Part shown: positions 31,065-40,890 of the stretch, one piece after another
Position numbering within the stretch: the first letter of the stretch is position 1
How the letters are laid out: each line of letters opens with the position of its first letter
Notes under the pieces: model-generated
Database searches by the model: none
The model's input: the letters and a program-made list of their open reading frames with translations, nothing else
What the model was told of the DNA's origin: nothing
Made by a program: the position numbers and the translations under genes
Source: Antarcticirhabdus aurantiaca
Lineage (GTDB): Bacteria; Pseudomonadota; Alphaproteobacteria; Rhizobiales; Rhizobiaceae
Reading direction: 5' to 3'
Assembly: GCF_009765365.1 (NCBI RefSeq)
Contig: NZ_VTOM01000009.1
Span: 124,001 to 188,000, forward strand
DNA: 64,000 nt

Positions 31065-31787
31065 ATGAAGCGCTTCACGGCAGGGCTGACGGCAGCCGCG
31101 ACGCTTCTCATCGCCTGCGGGCCAGCCTTTTCCGCAGGCCGGAACGGCGTGGCCTGCTACGAGCCGGTCCGCACCGGTCCCGTCTACAAGACGATCACCG
31201 AGAAGGTGCTCGTACGCCCGGAGACCGTCGCCTACGACATCGTGCCCGCGCAGTACGGAACCCGCGCGCGGCAGGTCGTGATGCAGCCGCAGCGCACCGA
31301 ACTCTACGACGTACAGGCCGTCTTCGGCACGCAGCAGCGCGAGGTGGTTCTCGCCCCGAGCCGCACCGTGCGCCGCCACGCCGCGCCGCGCTATGCCGAG
31401 GTGGCCGAGACGGTCGAGGTGTCTCCGGCGCGGGTGGTCTGGGAATGGCGGATCATCGACGGCAAACGCGTGAAGTGCCGGGTGGAATATCCGGCCCGCT
31501 ACGAGCAGCGCACCCGCAAGGTGCTCGTCGAGGCCGGCCGCAGCTGGACGGAATACCAGCCGGAGCAGCGCGCCACGGTGACGAGCCAGGTGCTCGTCCA
31601 AGCCCCCGGCACGCGCGCGCAGACCGTGCTGCCGCAGATCGACTGGGTGGAAGAGCGCTATCTCGTCCGGCCGGAGGTACGCGTCCCGCGCCTCGTGCCG
31701 GCGGTCTACGAAACGCGCTCGCGCCGCGTCCTCGTCAAGGCGCATGGCGAGGGCCTGCGCCGCGTCCATGTCGGCAAGACCTGCTGA
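31065..31787 (+). CDS. Secreted protein with tandem beta-like repeats
   Basis: 240 residues with a signal peptide (about 1-24, ending AFSAG). The rest is built of imperfect repeats of about 30-35 residues, each with a basic-valine strand pair such as EKVLVRPE, RQVVMQPQ, REVVLAPS, RKVLVEAG, SQVLVQAP and RRVLVKAH, and with P-A-x-Y/E-x-R spacers (PAQYGTRAR, PARYEQRTR, PAVYETRSR). Two Cys are at the ends of the mature part (C32, final C240). Such proteins occur in Hyphomicrobiales but have no assigned role. A periplasmic or surface structural role is a guess from the repeats. Confidence 0.7.
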   Translation: MKRFTAGLTAAATLLIACGPAFSAGRNGVACYEPVRTGPVYKTITEKVLVRPETVAYDIVPAQYGTRARQVVMQPQRTELYDVQAVFGTQQREVVLAPSRTVRRHAAPRYAEVAETVEVSPARVVWEWRIIDGKRVKCRVEYPARYEQRTRKVLVEAGRSWTEYQPEQRATVTSQVLVQAPGTRAQTVLPQIDWVEERYLVRPEVRVPRLVPAVYETRSRRVLVKAHGEGLRRVHVGKTC

Positions 31788-31830
31788 GAGGCGCTTGCAG
31801 GGCCCGGTCGCCCCGCCGCATAGACGGGGA

Positions 31831-33093
31831 ATGACATCATCCGCTCTGCCATCCGGCTTCGCCCTCGACGGCGACGACCTCCGCCTCGACCCGCGCGAGC
31901 CCGCCTTCTTCGAGGATCCCTACCCGACTTATGCCGCCCTCCATGCGAGCGGCCGCGGCACCGCGGTCTGGCGGGAGGGCAGGCTGCGCGTCACGTGGCG
32001 GCAGGAGGCCGTGTCGAAGCTGCTGCGCGTTCGCCGCTTCGGCCGCATCCTGCCGGCGGACGCTCTCGGCCGCGCCGACCATTCGGCGCAGCCATCCCAC
32101 GTCTCGGCCTTCTACGCGTTGGAATCCAACTCCCTCCTCGAACTCGAACCGCCGACCCACACGCGGCTGCGGGCCCTCGTCACCAAGGCCTTCGTGTCGC
32201 GCCGCGTCGAGGCGATGGAAGGCACGATCCGGACCATCGCCGACGATCTCATCGACGCGTTCGCGGCCGATGGCGAGGCGGATCTCGTCGCGACCTTCGC
32301 CAACCAGCTGCCGGTTCGCGTCATCGCGCGCCTGATCGGCGTCGGCGAGTCGGTTTCCGACCGGCTGCTCGCCTGGTCGCACGCGATGGTCGCCATGTAC
32401 CGCTTCGGCCGCACGCGCTCGGACGAGGACGCGGCGGAAGCGGCTGCCCGCGACTTCTCGGCCTATCTGCGCGACGCGATCGAGGAGAAGCGGCGGCGGC
32501 CCGGGGCCGACCTCGTCTCGACCCTGATCGCAGCCGAGAGCGAGGACGGCCGGTTGTCGGCCGACGAGATGGTCTCGACGCTCGTGCTCCTGCTCAACGC
32601 CGGCCACGAGGCGACGGTGCACGCCATCGGCAACGCCGTCGCCGCGATCCTCTCCCACGACATCGATGCGGGCGCCCTGCTCGCCGACGACGCCTCGGCC
32701 GACCGCCTCGTCGAAGAAGCGCTGCGCTTCGACACGCCGCTCCATTTGTTTCGCCGAACCGCGCTTGAGGAGGTCGAGGTGGAAGGGGTGACGCTCGCGC
32801 GCGGCGAGGAGATCGCGCTTCTTCTCGGCGCGGCGAACCGCGACCCCACGGTCTTCGTGGAGCCGCACCGCTTCGATCCGGCGCGCGCGCCGAACCCGCA
32901 CGTCTCCTTCGGCGGCGGCATCCACTTCTGCGTCGGCGCCCCGCTCGCCCGACTGGAGATGCGCGTGGCGCTGCGCCGCCTCTTCGAGCGGCTTTCGGGC
33001 CTCGCCCTCGCCGGTCCCCTGTCCGTGCGCGACACGTGGCACTTCCGCGGGCTCGACCGGCTCGACGTCCGGTTCGACCCCGTCAAACCTTGA
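31831..33093 (+). CDS. Cytochrome P450
   Basis: 420-residue soluble bacterial P450 monooxygenase. The I-helix oxygen-binding motif is LLNAGHEATVH, the E-x-x-R pair lies in EEALRFDTP, and the heme loop is FGGGIHFCVGAPLARLE with Cys367 as iron ligand. Substrate is unknown, and no ferredoxin or reductase gene is nearby, so electrons must come from elsewhere. ATG 31831 has GGGG just before it; an earlier in-frame ATG overlaps the upstream gene and codes for non-P450 sequence. The convergent cupin gene overlaps its end by 11 bases. Confidence 0.93.
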   Translation: MTSSALPSGFALDGDDLRLDPREPAFFEDPYPTYAALHASGRGTAVWREGRLRVTWRQEAVSKLLRVRRFGRILPADALGRADHSAQPSHVSAFYALESNSLLELEPPTHTRLRALVTKAFVSRRVEAMEGTIRTIADDLIDAFAADGEADLVATFANQLPVRVIARLIGVGESVSDRLLAWSHAMVAMYRFGRTRSDEDAAEAAARDFSAYLRDAIEEKRRRPGADLVSTLIAAESEDGRLSADEMVSTLVLLLNAGHEATVHAIGNAVAAILSHDIDAGALLADDASADRLVEEALRFDTPLHLFRRTALEEVEVEGVTLARGEEIALLLGAANRDPTVFVEPHRFDPARAPNPHVSFGGGIHFCVGAPLARLEMRVALRRLFERLSGLALAGPLSVRDTWHFRGLDRLDVRFDPVKP

Positions 33094-33439
33094 CGACGAA
33101 GTGCTTGCGCGTCGGCGAGACGACGCGCCACGTGCCCTTGAAGCCGGGACGGATCACGAAGCCGTCGCCGGCGGACAGCGTCACCGCCTCGCCGCCCTCG
33201 GCGGTCAGAACGGAGACGCCGTCGAGGATGTGGAAGAACTCCCACTCCGAATAGTCGACCTGCCACTCGCCCTCGTCGGCTTCCCAGATGCCGGCGTAAA
33301 GGCCGTCACTCGTCTCCTCGATGGTCCAGGTGCGGGTGACCGGCCGGCCGGACACGATCCGGTCCGGCGCCGGGCCGCCAATTTCCGGCTCGATGCCGGC
33401 GGCCTCGATCCGGGCCCAGAGGCTGTCGATCTCGCTCAT
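33083..33439 (-). CDS. Cupin domain protein (DUF861, cupin_3)
   Basis: 118-residue single cupin of the EutQ/ureidoglycine-aminohydrolase-like group: GIWEADEGEWQVDYSEWEFF, HILDGVSVLTAEGG and AGDGFVIRPGFKGTW give the two cupin motifs. Small cupins of this type often bind metal or sugars, but the function is not assigned. It is on the same strand as metY, starting 23 bp after it, and may be in its operon. Confidence 0.82.
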   Translation of the reverse strand: MSEIDSLWARIEAAGIEPEIGGPAPDRIVSGRPVTRTWTIEETSDGLYAGIWEADEGEWQVDYSEWEFFHILDGVSVLTAEGGEAVTLSAGDGFVIRPGFKGTWRVVSPTRKHFVVKV

Positions 33440-33461
33440 CGCGGCGGCTCCTCGTCGTCCC

Positions 33462-34739
<1,278 letters not shown>

Positions 34740-34932
34740 CGGTCGACTCCTCCGGAATTGCCGCGGGAGGTTTGCATCCCCGGCCGCGGGAAAAAAGGCA
34801 TGAGCCGGTCGAAAAGCGGCTCGCCGGCGGAAAATCCCCTTTGCGGAAGCCGCCGCCGGACCGGATGCGCAACGATCGCCCGCCCCGCGCATTGGCCGCA
34901 GAGTTCGACGAACAGCAGGGATCAGTTTGAAC

Positions 34933-36039
34933 ATGCCCGACAATCAGGGACGCGTGCGCTACGCCGTGGTGGGCGGCGGCTGGATCAGCCAGGGCGCCTT
35001 CATGCCGGGCGTCGGCCAGACCGAGAACTCCGTGATGACGGCGCTCGTCACGGGCGACCCGATCAAGGCCGACGCGTTGGCGAAGAAGTACGACCTCGCG
35101 AGCTACCGATACGAGGACTACGACAAGCTCCTCGCATCCGGCACGGTCGATGCGGTCTACATCGCGACGCCGAACTTTCGTCACCGCGAGTTCGCCGAGC
35201 CGGCCCTCAAGGCCGGCATCCACGTCCTCCTGGAAAAGCCGATGGAGTGTTCGGTCGCCGACGCCCAGGCGATCGAGGACGCCGCGAAAGCGTCCGGTGC
35301 CAAGCTGATGATCGCCTATCGCCTGCATTGCGAGCCGGGCACGCTTGCCCTCCTCCAGGCGATCCGCGACGGCGCGGTCGGCAAGCCGCTCTTCTTCTCC
35401 TCAGACTTTTCCCAAAACGTCAAGGGCTCCAACCACCGCGCCAAGAGCGGCTACTGGGCCGGCCCTGTGCCGGACATGGGCACCTATCCGATCAACGCCG
35501 CGCGCAACCTCTTCGGTGCCGAGCCGGTGAGCGTGCGCGCCGTCGGCACGAGGGGCGGCCGCGATTTCGGCTTCGACGACACGGTCGCGGTGACGCTGGA
35601 GTTTCCGGGCGAACGTCTCGCGAGCTTCACCGTCAGCTATTCCGGCGCCGACATCGACGAGTTCCGGGTGATCGGCACGGACGGGACGGCGCGCTGCTCG
35701 CCCGCCTTCGGCTTCGGCGAGGGCACGGCCACCACCTACACCCTCACCGACAAGGACGGGAACGAGAGCGAGCACGAGGCACCCGTCGTCGACCAGTTCG
35801 CCGGCGAGACCGCCTACTTCTCCGACTGCATCCTCAACGATCGCGAGCCCGAGCCGAACGGCGAGGAAGGCACCCTCGACGTCGTGGTCCTGGAGGCCGT
35901 GGAGCGCGCGCTCGAGACGGGCGACACGCAGAAGCTCGAGCCGCGCGAGCGCCGGCGCCGTCCGGTAGCGGACCAGAAGCGCGAGTTCCCGCTGGCGAAG
36001 GTGCCGGACTTCGTGAACACGGACGTGCCCATAGGGTGA
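34933..36039 (+). CDS. Gfo/Idh/MocA family oxidoreductase
   Basis: 368-residue NAD(P)-dependent oxidoreductase. Rossmann motif VGGGWISQGAFMPG near the N-terminus, then AVYIATPNFRHREFAEPALK, HVLLEKPMECSVADA with the EKP motif, and a C-terminal beta-sheet domain (PVPDMGTYPINAARNLFG). It is close to glucose-fructose oxidoreductase and related sugar dehydrogenases; the substrate is not known. ATG 34933 is chosen over the TTG two codons earlier. Confidence 0.87.
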   Translation: MPDNQGRVRYAVVGGGWISQGAFMPGVGQTENSVMTALVTGDPIKADALAKKYDLASYRYEDYDKLLASGTVDAVYIATPNFRHREFAEPALKAGIHVLLEKPMECSVADAQAIEDAAKASGAKLMIAYRLHCEPGTLALLQAIRDGAVGKPLFFSSDFSQNVKGSNHRAKSGYWAGPVPDMGTYPINAARNLFGAEPVSVRAVGTRGGRDFGFDDTVAVTLEFPGERLASFTVSYSGADIDEFRVIGTDGTARCSPAFGFGEGTATTYTLTDKDGNESEHEAPVVDQFAGETAYFSDCILNDREPEPNGEEGTLDVVVLEAVERALETGDTQKLEPRERRRRPVADQKREFPLAKVPDFVNTDVPIG

Positions 36040-36052
36040 GGCGGATCGGTCG

Positions 36053-36343
36053 TCAGGCGTGCAGATCCTCGACGTTTCCGGCAGCGACCAGGGCGAGCAC
36101 CCGAACGCCTGATGGCTCTACGCGATACAGGATGATGTGGGCGGCATGCTCGTGCCGCCGCACATTCGTCCCGATTGTCGGCGCGGCCCGTCCCATGCGT
36201 GGGTTTTCGGCAAGCAGGCCAAAGACGCGCTCCAACTCTTCGATGTAGCGCAGAGCCTGCCGTCGACCGAAGAGTTCGATGCCGCTCAGATAGATATCGA
36301 GGAGTTCGCGATCGACGCGTCCTGATAGCGAAAAGCTAGTCAC
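36053..36343 (-). CDS. parE: ParE-type toxin of a type II toxin-antitoxin system
   Basis: 96-residue RelE/ParE-superfamily toxin: LSGRVDRELLDIYLSGIELF, RYIEELERVFGLLAENPRMG and RRHEHAAHIILYRVEPSGVRVL are typical ParE segments. ParE toxins poison DNA gyrase. It starts at GTG 36343, inside the end of the antitoxin gene (8-base overlap), so the pair is translationally coupled; longer open sequence upstream reads through parD in another frame. Confidence 0.87.
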   Translation of the reverse strand: MTSFSLSGRVDRELLDIYLSGIELFGRRQALRYIEELERVFGLLAENPRMGRAAPTIGTNVRRHEHAAHIILYRVEPSGVRVLALVAAGNVEDLHA

Positions 36344-36614
36344 GAAAGATGCCGCGCTCGCGAGCGATCCGATCACCCTCGGCGACGATGTCCGCGATAT
36401 TCCGGTCGCTGATTCCGCTGGCCTCCGCGTCATCCACGATGCGGCGAAGATCGTCGATCGACAGCGGGGCAGAAGATTGGCTTGAAGGTTTCTGGCGATC
36501 ATTGGCCACCAGAACCGCAAGATAATGGTTCGCGCTCGCGTAATCCCCAGCCTGCACGCGCCCCTCGATCCAGTCGGCCAGCCCGTCGGAGATCGTAATG
36601 GTTAAGGTCGCCAT
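36336..36614 (-). CDS. parD: ParD-type antitoxin
   Basis: 92-residue antitoxin with N-terminal ribbon-helix-helix part (TLTITISDGLADWIEGRVQA, GDYASANHYLAVLV) that binds its own promoter, and an acidic C-terminal tail that neutralises ParE. It precedes and overlaps parE. The pair sits between an oxidoreductase and a CoA-binding protein gene with no phage genes nearby; the upstream bases (CTAATATAGGAG on the plus strand near 36640) are unusually AT-rich and probably include its promoter. Confidence 0.87.
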   Translation of the reverse strand: MATLTITISDGLADWIEGRVQAGDYASANHYLAVLVANDRQKPSSQSSAPLSIDDLRRIVDDAEASGISDRNIADIVAEGDRIARERGIFRD

Positions 36615-36675
36615 CGCTTGTCCTCTCGGATGTTTGGAATCTAATATAGGAGCAGCCCGAGGCGCGACGCCGCCA

Positions 36676-37209
36676 TCACCCCCGCCGCGGGTTCAGTCCC
36701 AAGCTCTGGAAGCCGGCGCGCATCACCGGCTTCTTCGACGAGAGCACGCGCGAGTTGACGCCGTTCCAGCCGATCTCGCCGGAGAGGCGGGCGTATTCGA
36801 TCTTGGGACAGCGATCCATGACGACGGTCAGGCCCGCTTCCTCCGCGCGCCGCGCCGCTTCGTCGTGGCGCACGGTCAGCTGCATCCAGATCACCTTCGG
36901 CTTGGGGTCGAGCGCGAGTGCTTCGTCCACGATGCCGGGCACGGCGTCGGAGGAGCGGAAGATGTCGACCATGTCGATCGGCTCGGGGATCGCCGCGAGG
37001 CTCGGATAGCAAGTGCGCCCAAGGATCTCCTGGCCGGCGAGGCCAGGATTGACGGGGAACACCGTGTAGCCCTTGGCGATGAGGTACTTCAGCACGAAGA
37101 AGCTCGGCCGCACCTCCTTGGCGCTCGCGCCGACGAGCGCCACTGTCTTCGTCTCGTCGAGGATGCGGCGGATATCGGCGTCGGCATAGGCAAGGCGCTC
37201 GGGGCTCAT
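36676..37209 (-). CDS. CoA-binding domain protein (YccU-like)
   Basis: 177-residue single CoA-binding Rossmann domain: VALVGASAKEVRPSFFVLKY, GYTVFPVNPGLAGQ, MVDIFRSSDAVPGIVDEAL and VIWMQLTVRHDEAA, VVMDRCPKIEYAR. These proteins bind CoA esters, but their function is unknown. It starts at ATG 37209, overlapping the enoyl-CoA hydratase stop (ATGA), so the two are translationally coupled. That supports a role in acyl-CoA metabolism. Confidence 0.87.
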   Translation of the reverse strand: MSPERLAYADADIRRILDETKTVALVGASAKEVRPSFFVLKYLIAKGYTVFPVNPGLAGQEILGRTCYPSLAAIPEPIDMVDIFRSSDAVPGIVDEALALDPKPKVIWMQLTVRHDEAARRAEEAGLTVVMDRCPKIEYARLSGEIGWNGVNSRVLSSKKPVMRAGFQSLGLNPRRG

Positions 37210-38024
37210 TCGTGCGTCCATTCCGGCTTGCGCTTGCCGAGGAACGCGCCGATGCCCTCTTCCGCGTCGCGCGCCAGCATGTTCTCGACCATGACGGAAG
37301 CCGCATAGTCGTAGGCGTCGGCGAGCCCCATCTCCGCCTGGCGGTAGAAGGCCTCCTTGCCGATCTTCACCGTCGCGGCCGACTTCGAGGCGATGGTGCG
37401 CACGTACTTGCCGACCACGGTGCCGAGATATTCCGGAGGCACCACGCGGTTGACGAGACCGAAGTCGCGGGCGGTGCGGGCGTCGATCGTCTCGCCGGTC
37501 AGGAGCATCTCCATCGCGTGCTTGTTCGACAGGTTGCGCGAGAGCGCGACCATGGGTGTCGAGCAGAACAGGCCGATATTGACGCCGGGCGTGCAGAAGG
37601 CGGCCTCCTCCGACGCGATGGCGAGGTCGCAGCTGGCGACCAGCTGGCATCCGGCCGCGGTGGCGAGACCGGCGATCTCGGCGATCACCGGCCTGGGGTG
37701 GCGTACGATCGCCTGCATCAGCTCGGCGCAGCGCCGCATGGTGGTCTCGAAGAAGGCGCGGCCGCGATCGGGATCGCCGCGATGCGCGGTGATCTCCTTG
37801 AGATCGTGGCCGGCCGAGAAGAGCTTGCCGGAGGCTGCGATCACGACGACGCGGCAGTCGCGGTCCGCCGCCGCTTCGGCGAGCGCCGCCATCAGCGCGT
37901 CCATCATGGCGACGGAAAGCGCGTTGGCGGGCGGGCTCGACAGAACGATGCGGTGGGCATGCTCGCCGCGCTGGACCGCGATCGGGTGCGTGCCGGCCTG
38001 CGGCAGTTCCAGGATGTCGGCCAT
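37206..38024 (-). CDS. Enoyl-CoA hydratase/isomerase family protein
   Basis: 272-residue crotonase-fold enzyme. SSPPANALSVAMMDALMAAL, the first oxyanion segment SAGHDLKEI and the second AGLATAAGCQLVASCDLAIA are typical. In the usual catalytic positions, the residue after the second oxyanion hole is not the Glu of classical hydratases (FCTPGVNIGLFCSTP), so the true reaction is uncertain. ATG 38024 follows GGAGGAACG. It is divergent from the PaaI-type thioesterase gene and coupled to the CoA-binding protein. Confidence 0.85.
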   Translation of the reverse strand: MADILELPQAGTHPIAVQRGEHAHRIVLSSPPANALSVAMMDALMAALAEAAADRDCRVVVIAASGKLFSAGHDLKEITAHRGDPDRGRAFFETTMRRCAELMQAIVRHPRPVIAEIAGLATAAGCQLVASCDLAIASEEAAFCTPGVNIGLFCSTPMVALSRNLSNKHAMEMLLTGETIDARTARDFGLVNRVVPPEYLGTVVGKYVRTIASKSAATVKIGKEAFYRQAEMGLADAYDYAASVMVENMLARDAEEGIGAFLGKRKPEWTHE

Positions 38025-38124
38025 GCTCGTTCCTCCTACGCCGGCGCCTCGGCTTTCGATGTACCGCCGCGCTCCGCCTCGTGCTAGCCGGATAGTTGTC
38101 GGGGCGAGGCGGGGGTGCCAACGG

Positions 38125-38556
38125 ATGCAGCCGGTGATGGACGTGGCGTCGCTGGAGAGCTTCCTCGCCAGCGACTTTCCGCAGGTGAACGACGGCGGCA
38201 AGGCCTTCCACGTCGTGTCGGTCGCGCCGGGCTCGGCGACGATGCGCCTCGACGCGGCCGAGCGACACCTGCGGCCGGGCGGCACCGTGTCGGGTCCGAC
38301 GCTCTTCGCCCTCGCCGACGTCGCCGCCTATGTCGCGATCCTCGCCCATATCGGTCCTGTCGCGCTCGCCGTCACGACGAACCTCTCGATCAACTTCCTG
38401 AGGAAGCCCCTGCCCGGCCCGCTTTTCGCGCAGGCTCGCATCCTGAAGCTCGGCGCACGGCTCGCGGTGACGGAAATCTCGATCACCAACGGCGCGGACG
38501 GCGACGTCGTCGCGCACGCGACGGCAACGTACTCCATCCCGCCGCGACTACGGTAA
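38125..38556 (+). CDS. PaaI-type hotdog thioesterase
   Basis: 143-residue hotdog-fold protein of the PaaI family (GGTVSGPTLFALADVAAYVA, LSINFLRKPLPGP, ATATYSIP). Such enzymes hydrolyse acyl- or aryl-CoA thioesters. It shares a 100-bp promoter region with the divergent enoyl-CoA hydratase operon. ATG 38125 begins the family alignment; longer upstream open frames are antisense to the hydratase. Confidence 0.82.
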   Translation: MQPVMDVASLESFLASDFPQVNDGGKAFHVVSVAPGSATMRLDAAERHLRPGGTVSGPTLFALADVAAYVAILAHIGPVALAVTTNLSINFLRKPLPGPLFAQARILKLGARLAVTEISITNGADGDVVAHATATYSIPPRLR

Positions 38557-38646
38557 CTGGATACCGCGTTCCGGTATTATGATACCGCACTGCTCCAAAG
38601 CCTTGCGATACAGGCCTTTGAGAAGAGTTGTAGCTCGCACTTCGTG

Positions 38647-38675
38647 TTGACATGGCGAGTCCTGGCCGCTACAGC
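38647..38675 (+). promoter_or_regulatory. Candidate rplM-rpsI promoter
   Basis: TTGACA (38647-38652), a 17-base spacer and TACAGC (38670-38675) lie about 95 bases before the rplM start. The -35 is perfect and the spacing ideal. Confidence 0.5.
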
Positions 38676-38771
38676 ACCGCCATCGAACGGCGGCGCGATG
38701 CCGCTCTTTGTTGCGCGACGATGGCCCCGGCCGCCGATCCGCGCCGGACATCAAACGCACCGGACCAGTTC

Positions 38772-39236
38772 ATGAAGACCTTCTCGCAGAAGAACGAGAC
38801 GGTGGAGAAGAAGTGGGTCGTCATCGACGCCGAGGGTCTCGTCGTCGGTCGCCTCGCCTCCATCGTTGCGCTTCGCCTTCGCGGCAAGCACAAGCCCACC
38901 TTCACGCCCCACATCGACGACGGCGATAACATCATCATCGTCAACGCCGACAAGGTCGTGTTCACGGGCAAGAAGTACCAGAACAAGACCTACTACTGGC
39001 ACACCGGCTATGCCGGCGGCATCAAGGAGCGCAAGGCGCGCGAGATTCTGGAAGGCCGCTTCCCGGAGCGCGTCGTCGAGAAGGCCGTCGAGCGCATGCT
39101 GCCCCGCGGCCCCCTCGGCCGCCAGCAGCTCAAGAACCTGCGCGTCTATGCCGGCGCCGAGCACCCGCACACGGCTCAGACCCCCGAGACGCTCGACGTG
39201 CGCTCGATGAATTCCAAGAATGCGAGGGCCGCCTGA
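38772..39236 (+). CDS. rplM: 50S ribosomal protein L13
   Basis: 154-residue ribosomal protein L13. [60 protein letters not shown] and [20 protein letters not shown] give unbroken family similarity. Its stop overlaps the rpsI start (TGATG), the standard L13-S9 operon. The 215-bp region before it (38557-38771) holds only the candidate promoter and a small palindrome. Confidence 0.98.
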   Translation: MKTFSQKNETVEKKWVVIDAEGLVVGRLASIVALRLRGKHKPTFTPHIDDGDNIIIVNADKVVFTGKKYQNKTYYWHTGYAGGIKERKAREILEGRFPERVVEKAVERMLPRGPLGRQQLKNLRVYAGAEHPHTAQTPETLDVRSMNSKNARAA

Positions 39237-39715
39237 TGTCCCAGCTCTCTTCGCTGCAGTCCGCCCTGACCTCGGCCGGCGCCGCGCCGGAGTCCGATGC
39301 TCCGGTTCACGTCCAGAAGCTCGACCAGTTCGGCCGCGCCTACGCGACTGGCCGCCGCAAGGACGCGGTCGCCCGCGTCTGGGTGAAGCCGGGTACCGGC
39401 AAGATCACCGTCAACGACAAGGACTTCTCCGCCTACTTCGCGCGGCCGGTCCTCCAGATGGTGCTCCAGCAGCCGATCGTCGCCGCCGACCGTAACGGTC
39501 AGTTCGACATCATCGCCACCGTCGTCGGCGGCGGCCTGTCGGGCCAGGCGGGCGCCGTGCGCCATGGCATCAGCCGCGCCCTCACCCACTACGAGCCGGG
39601 CCTGCGCGCCGTCCTGAAGAAGGGCGGCTTCCTGACCCGCGACTCGCGTACCGTCGAGCGCAAGAAGTACGGCAAGGCCAAGGCCCGCCGCTCCTTCCAG
39701 TTCTCGAAGCGCTGA
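39236..39715 (+). CDS. rpsI: 30S ribosomal protein S9
   Basis: 159-residue ribosomal protein S9 with a short alphaproteobacterial N-terminal extension (about 30 residues) before [19 protein letters not shown]. The C-terminus [17 protein letters not shown] places the typical basic tail near the P-site tRNA. It is coupled to rplM and followed by a terminator. Confidence 0.98.
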   Translation: MSQLSSLQSALTSAGAAPESDAPVHVQKLDQFGRAYATGRRKDAVARVWVKPGTGKITVNDKDFSAYFARPVLQMVLQQPIVAADRNGQFDIIATVVGGGLSGQAGAVRHGISRALTHYEPGLRAVLKKGGFLTRDSRTVERKKYGKAKARRSFQFSKR

Positions 39716-39765
39716 TCCGGGCCGGCGGCCCGCCCGGGTCGCCACCGCTTCGCGAAACAGACAAG

Positions 39766-39797
39766 GGCCGTGCGGGCATCCCCCGCGCGGCCTTTTT
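39766..39797 (+). terminator. rplM-rpsI terminator
   Basis: GGCCGTGCGGG pairs with CCCGCGCGGCC (one G-U pair) around CATCC, followed by five T, 50 bases after rpsI. Confidence 0.85.
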
Positions 39798-39879
39798 CGC
39801 ATCGTGGAACAACATCGAACTGTCATGCAGCGGCGCTAGCTGAGGAGCGGCGACGCGCCAGCGAGAGGATGAACAGGCC

Positions 39880-40854
39880 ATGGCCGAGAGCGGCATCGAC
39901 CACGCCTTCACCGCGACGGAGATCACCGGCGCCGCCGGCGATCCGACCTATGCCGGCGCCCTCTCCTTCATGCGGCGACGCTTCACCAAGGACGTGGCCG
40001 GCACCGATGCCACCGTCTGGGGCGTGCCGTTCGATTCCGCCGTGTCGAACCGTTCGGGCGCGCGCTTCGGGCCGCAGGCGATCCGTCGGGCCTCGGCGAT
40101 CTTCGACAACGATCCGCAGTACCCCTTCCACACCGACCTCTTCGAGGCCTTCTCCGTCGTCGACTACGGCGACTGCCGGCTCGACTACCGCCTGCCGGAA
40201 GCGGCCCACGAGACGATCCGCGCCGACGCCGAGGCGCTCCTCGCCAAGACGGGCTTCCTGCTCACGCTGGGCGGCGATCATTCGATCGCCTTCCCGCTTC
40301 TCCAGGCGCATCATGCCCGCCACGGCCGCATGAGCCTCGTTCAGTTCGACGCGCACCAGGACACCTGGCCCGTGGCGCGCGGGGCGGACGGCTCGGTGCG
40401 CGTCGACCACGGCTCCTTCACCAAGGCGGCGGTCGAGGCCGGGCTGATCGATCCCGCGACCTCGATCCAGGTCGGCATCCGCACGCACGCGCCGGAGGAT
40501 TGCGGCATCGCCATCCTGCACGGTTACGAGGTGGAGGAGATGAGCGCCGTCGATATCGCCAAGCGCATCTACGAGCGCACGCACGGCACCAACGTCTACC
40601 TGTCCTTCGACATCGACTGCCTCGACCCCGCCTTCGCGCCGGGCACGGGCACGCCGGTGGCGGGCGGGCCGTCGAGCGCCAAGATGCTCGCCGTCCTTCG
40701 CCACCTGAAGAACGCCGAGATCGTCGGCGCCGACGTCGTCGAGGTCGCACCCGCCTACGACCATGCCGACGTGACGGCGATCGCCGCGTCGAGCGTCGCC
40801 ATGTACGTCCTCGGTATCCTGTCCGAGAAGAAGAGCCGGCGCGCAGCCGGCTGA
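39880..40854 (+). CDS. speB: Agmatinase
   Basis: 324-residue ureohydrolase. The binuclear manganese ligands are all in place: LGGDHSIAF, FDAHQDTW and SFDIDCLDPAFAPGTGTP. Agmatinase splits agmatine into putrescine and urea; length and the lack of arginase-specific loops favour agmatinase over arginase or formimidoylglutamase, but the exact substrate is inferred. It precedes argC by 36 bp on the same strand, a plausible arginine/polyamine grouping. Confidence 0.85.
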   Translation: MAESGIDHAFTATEITGAAGDPTYAGALSFMRRRFTKDVAGTDATVWGVPFDSAVSNRSGARFGPQAIRRASAIFDNDPQYPFHTDLFEAFSVVDYGDCRLDYRLPEAAHETIRADAEALLAKTGFLLTLGGDHSIAFPLLQAHHARHGRMSLVQFDAHQDTWPVARGADGSVRVDHGSFTKAAVEAGLIDPATSIQVGIRTHAPEDCGIAILHGYEVEEMSAVDIAKRIYERTHGTNVYLSFDIDCLDPAFAPGTGTPVAGGPSSAKMLAVLRHLKNAEIVGADVVEVAPAYDHADVTAIAASSVAMYVLGILSEKKSRRAAG

Positions 40855-40890
40855 GCCCTGCCTGCCCCTCCGCACGAAAGCCCAAGGCCC

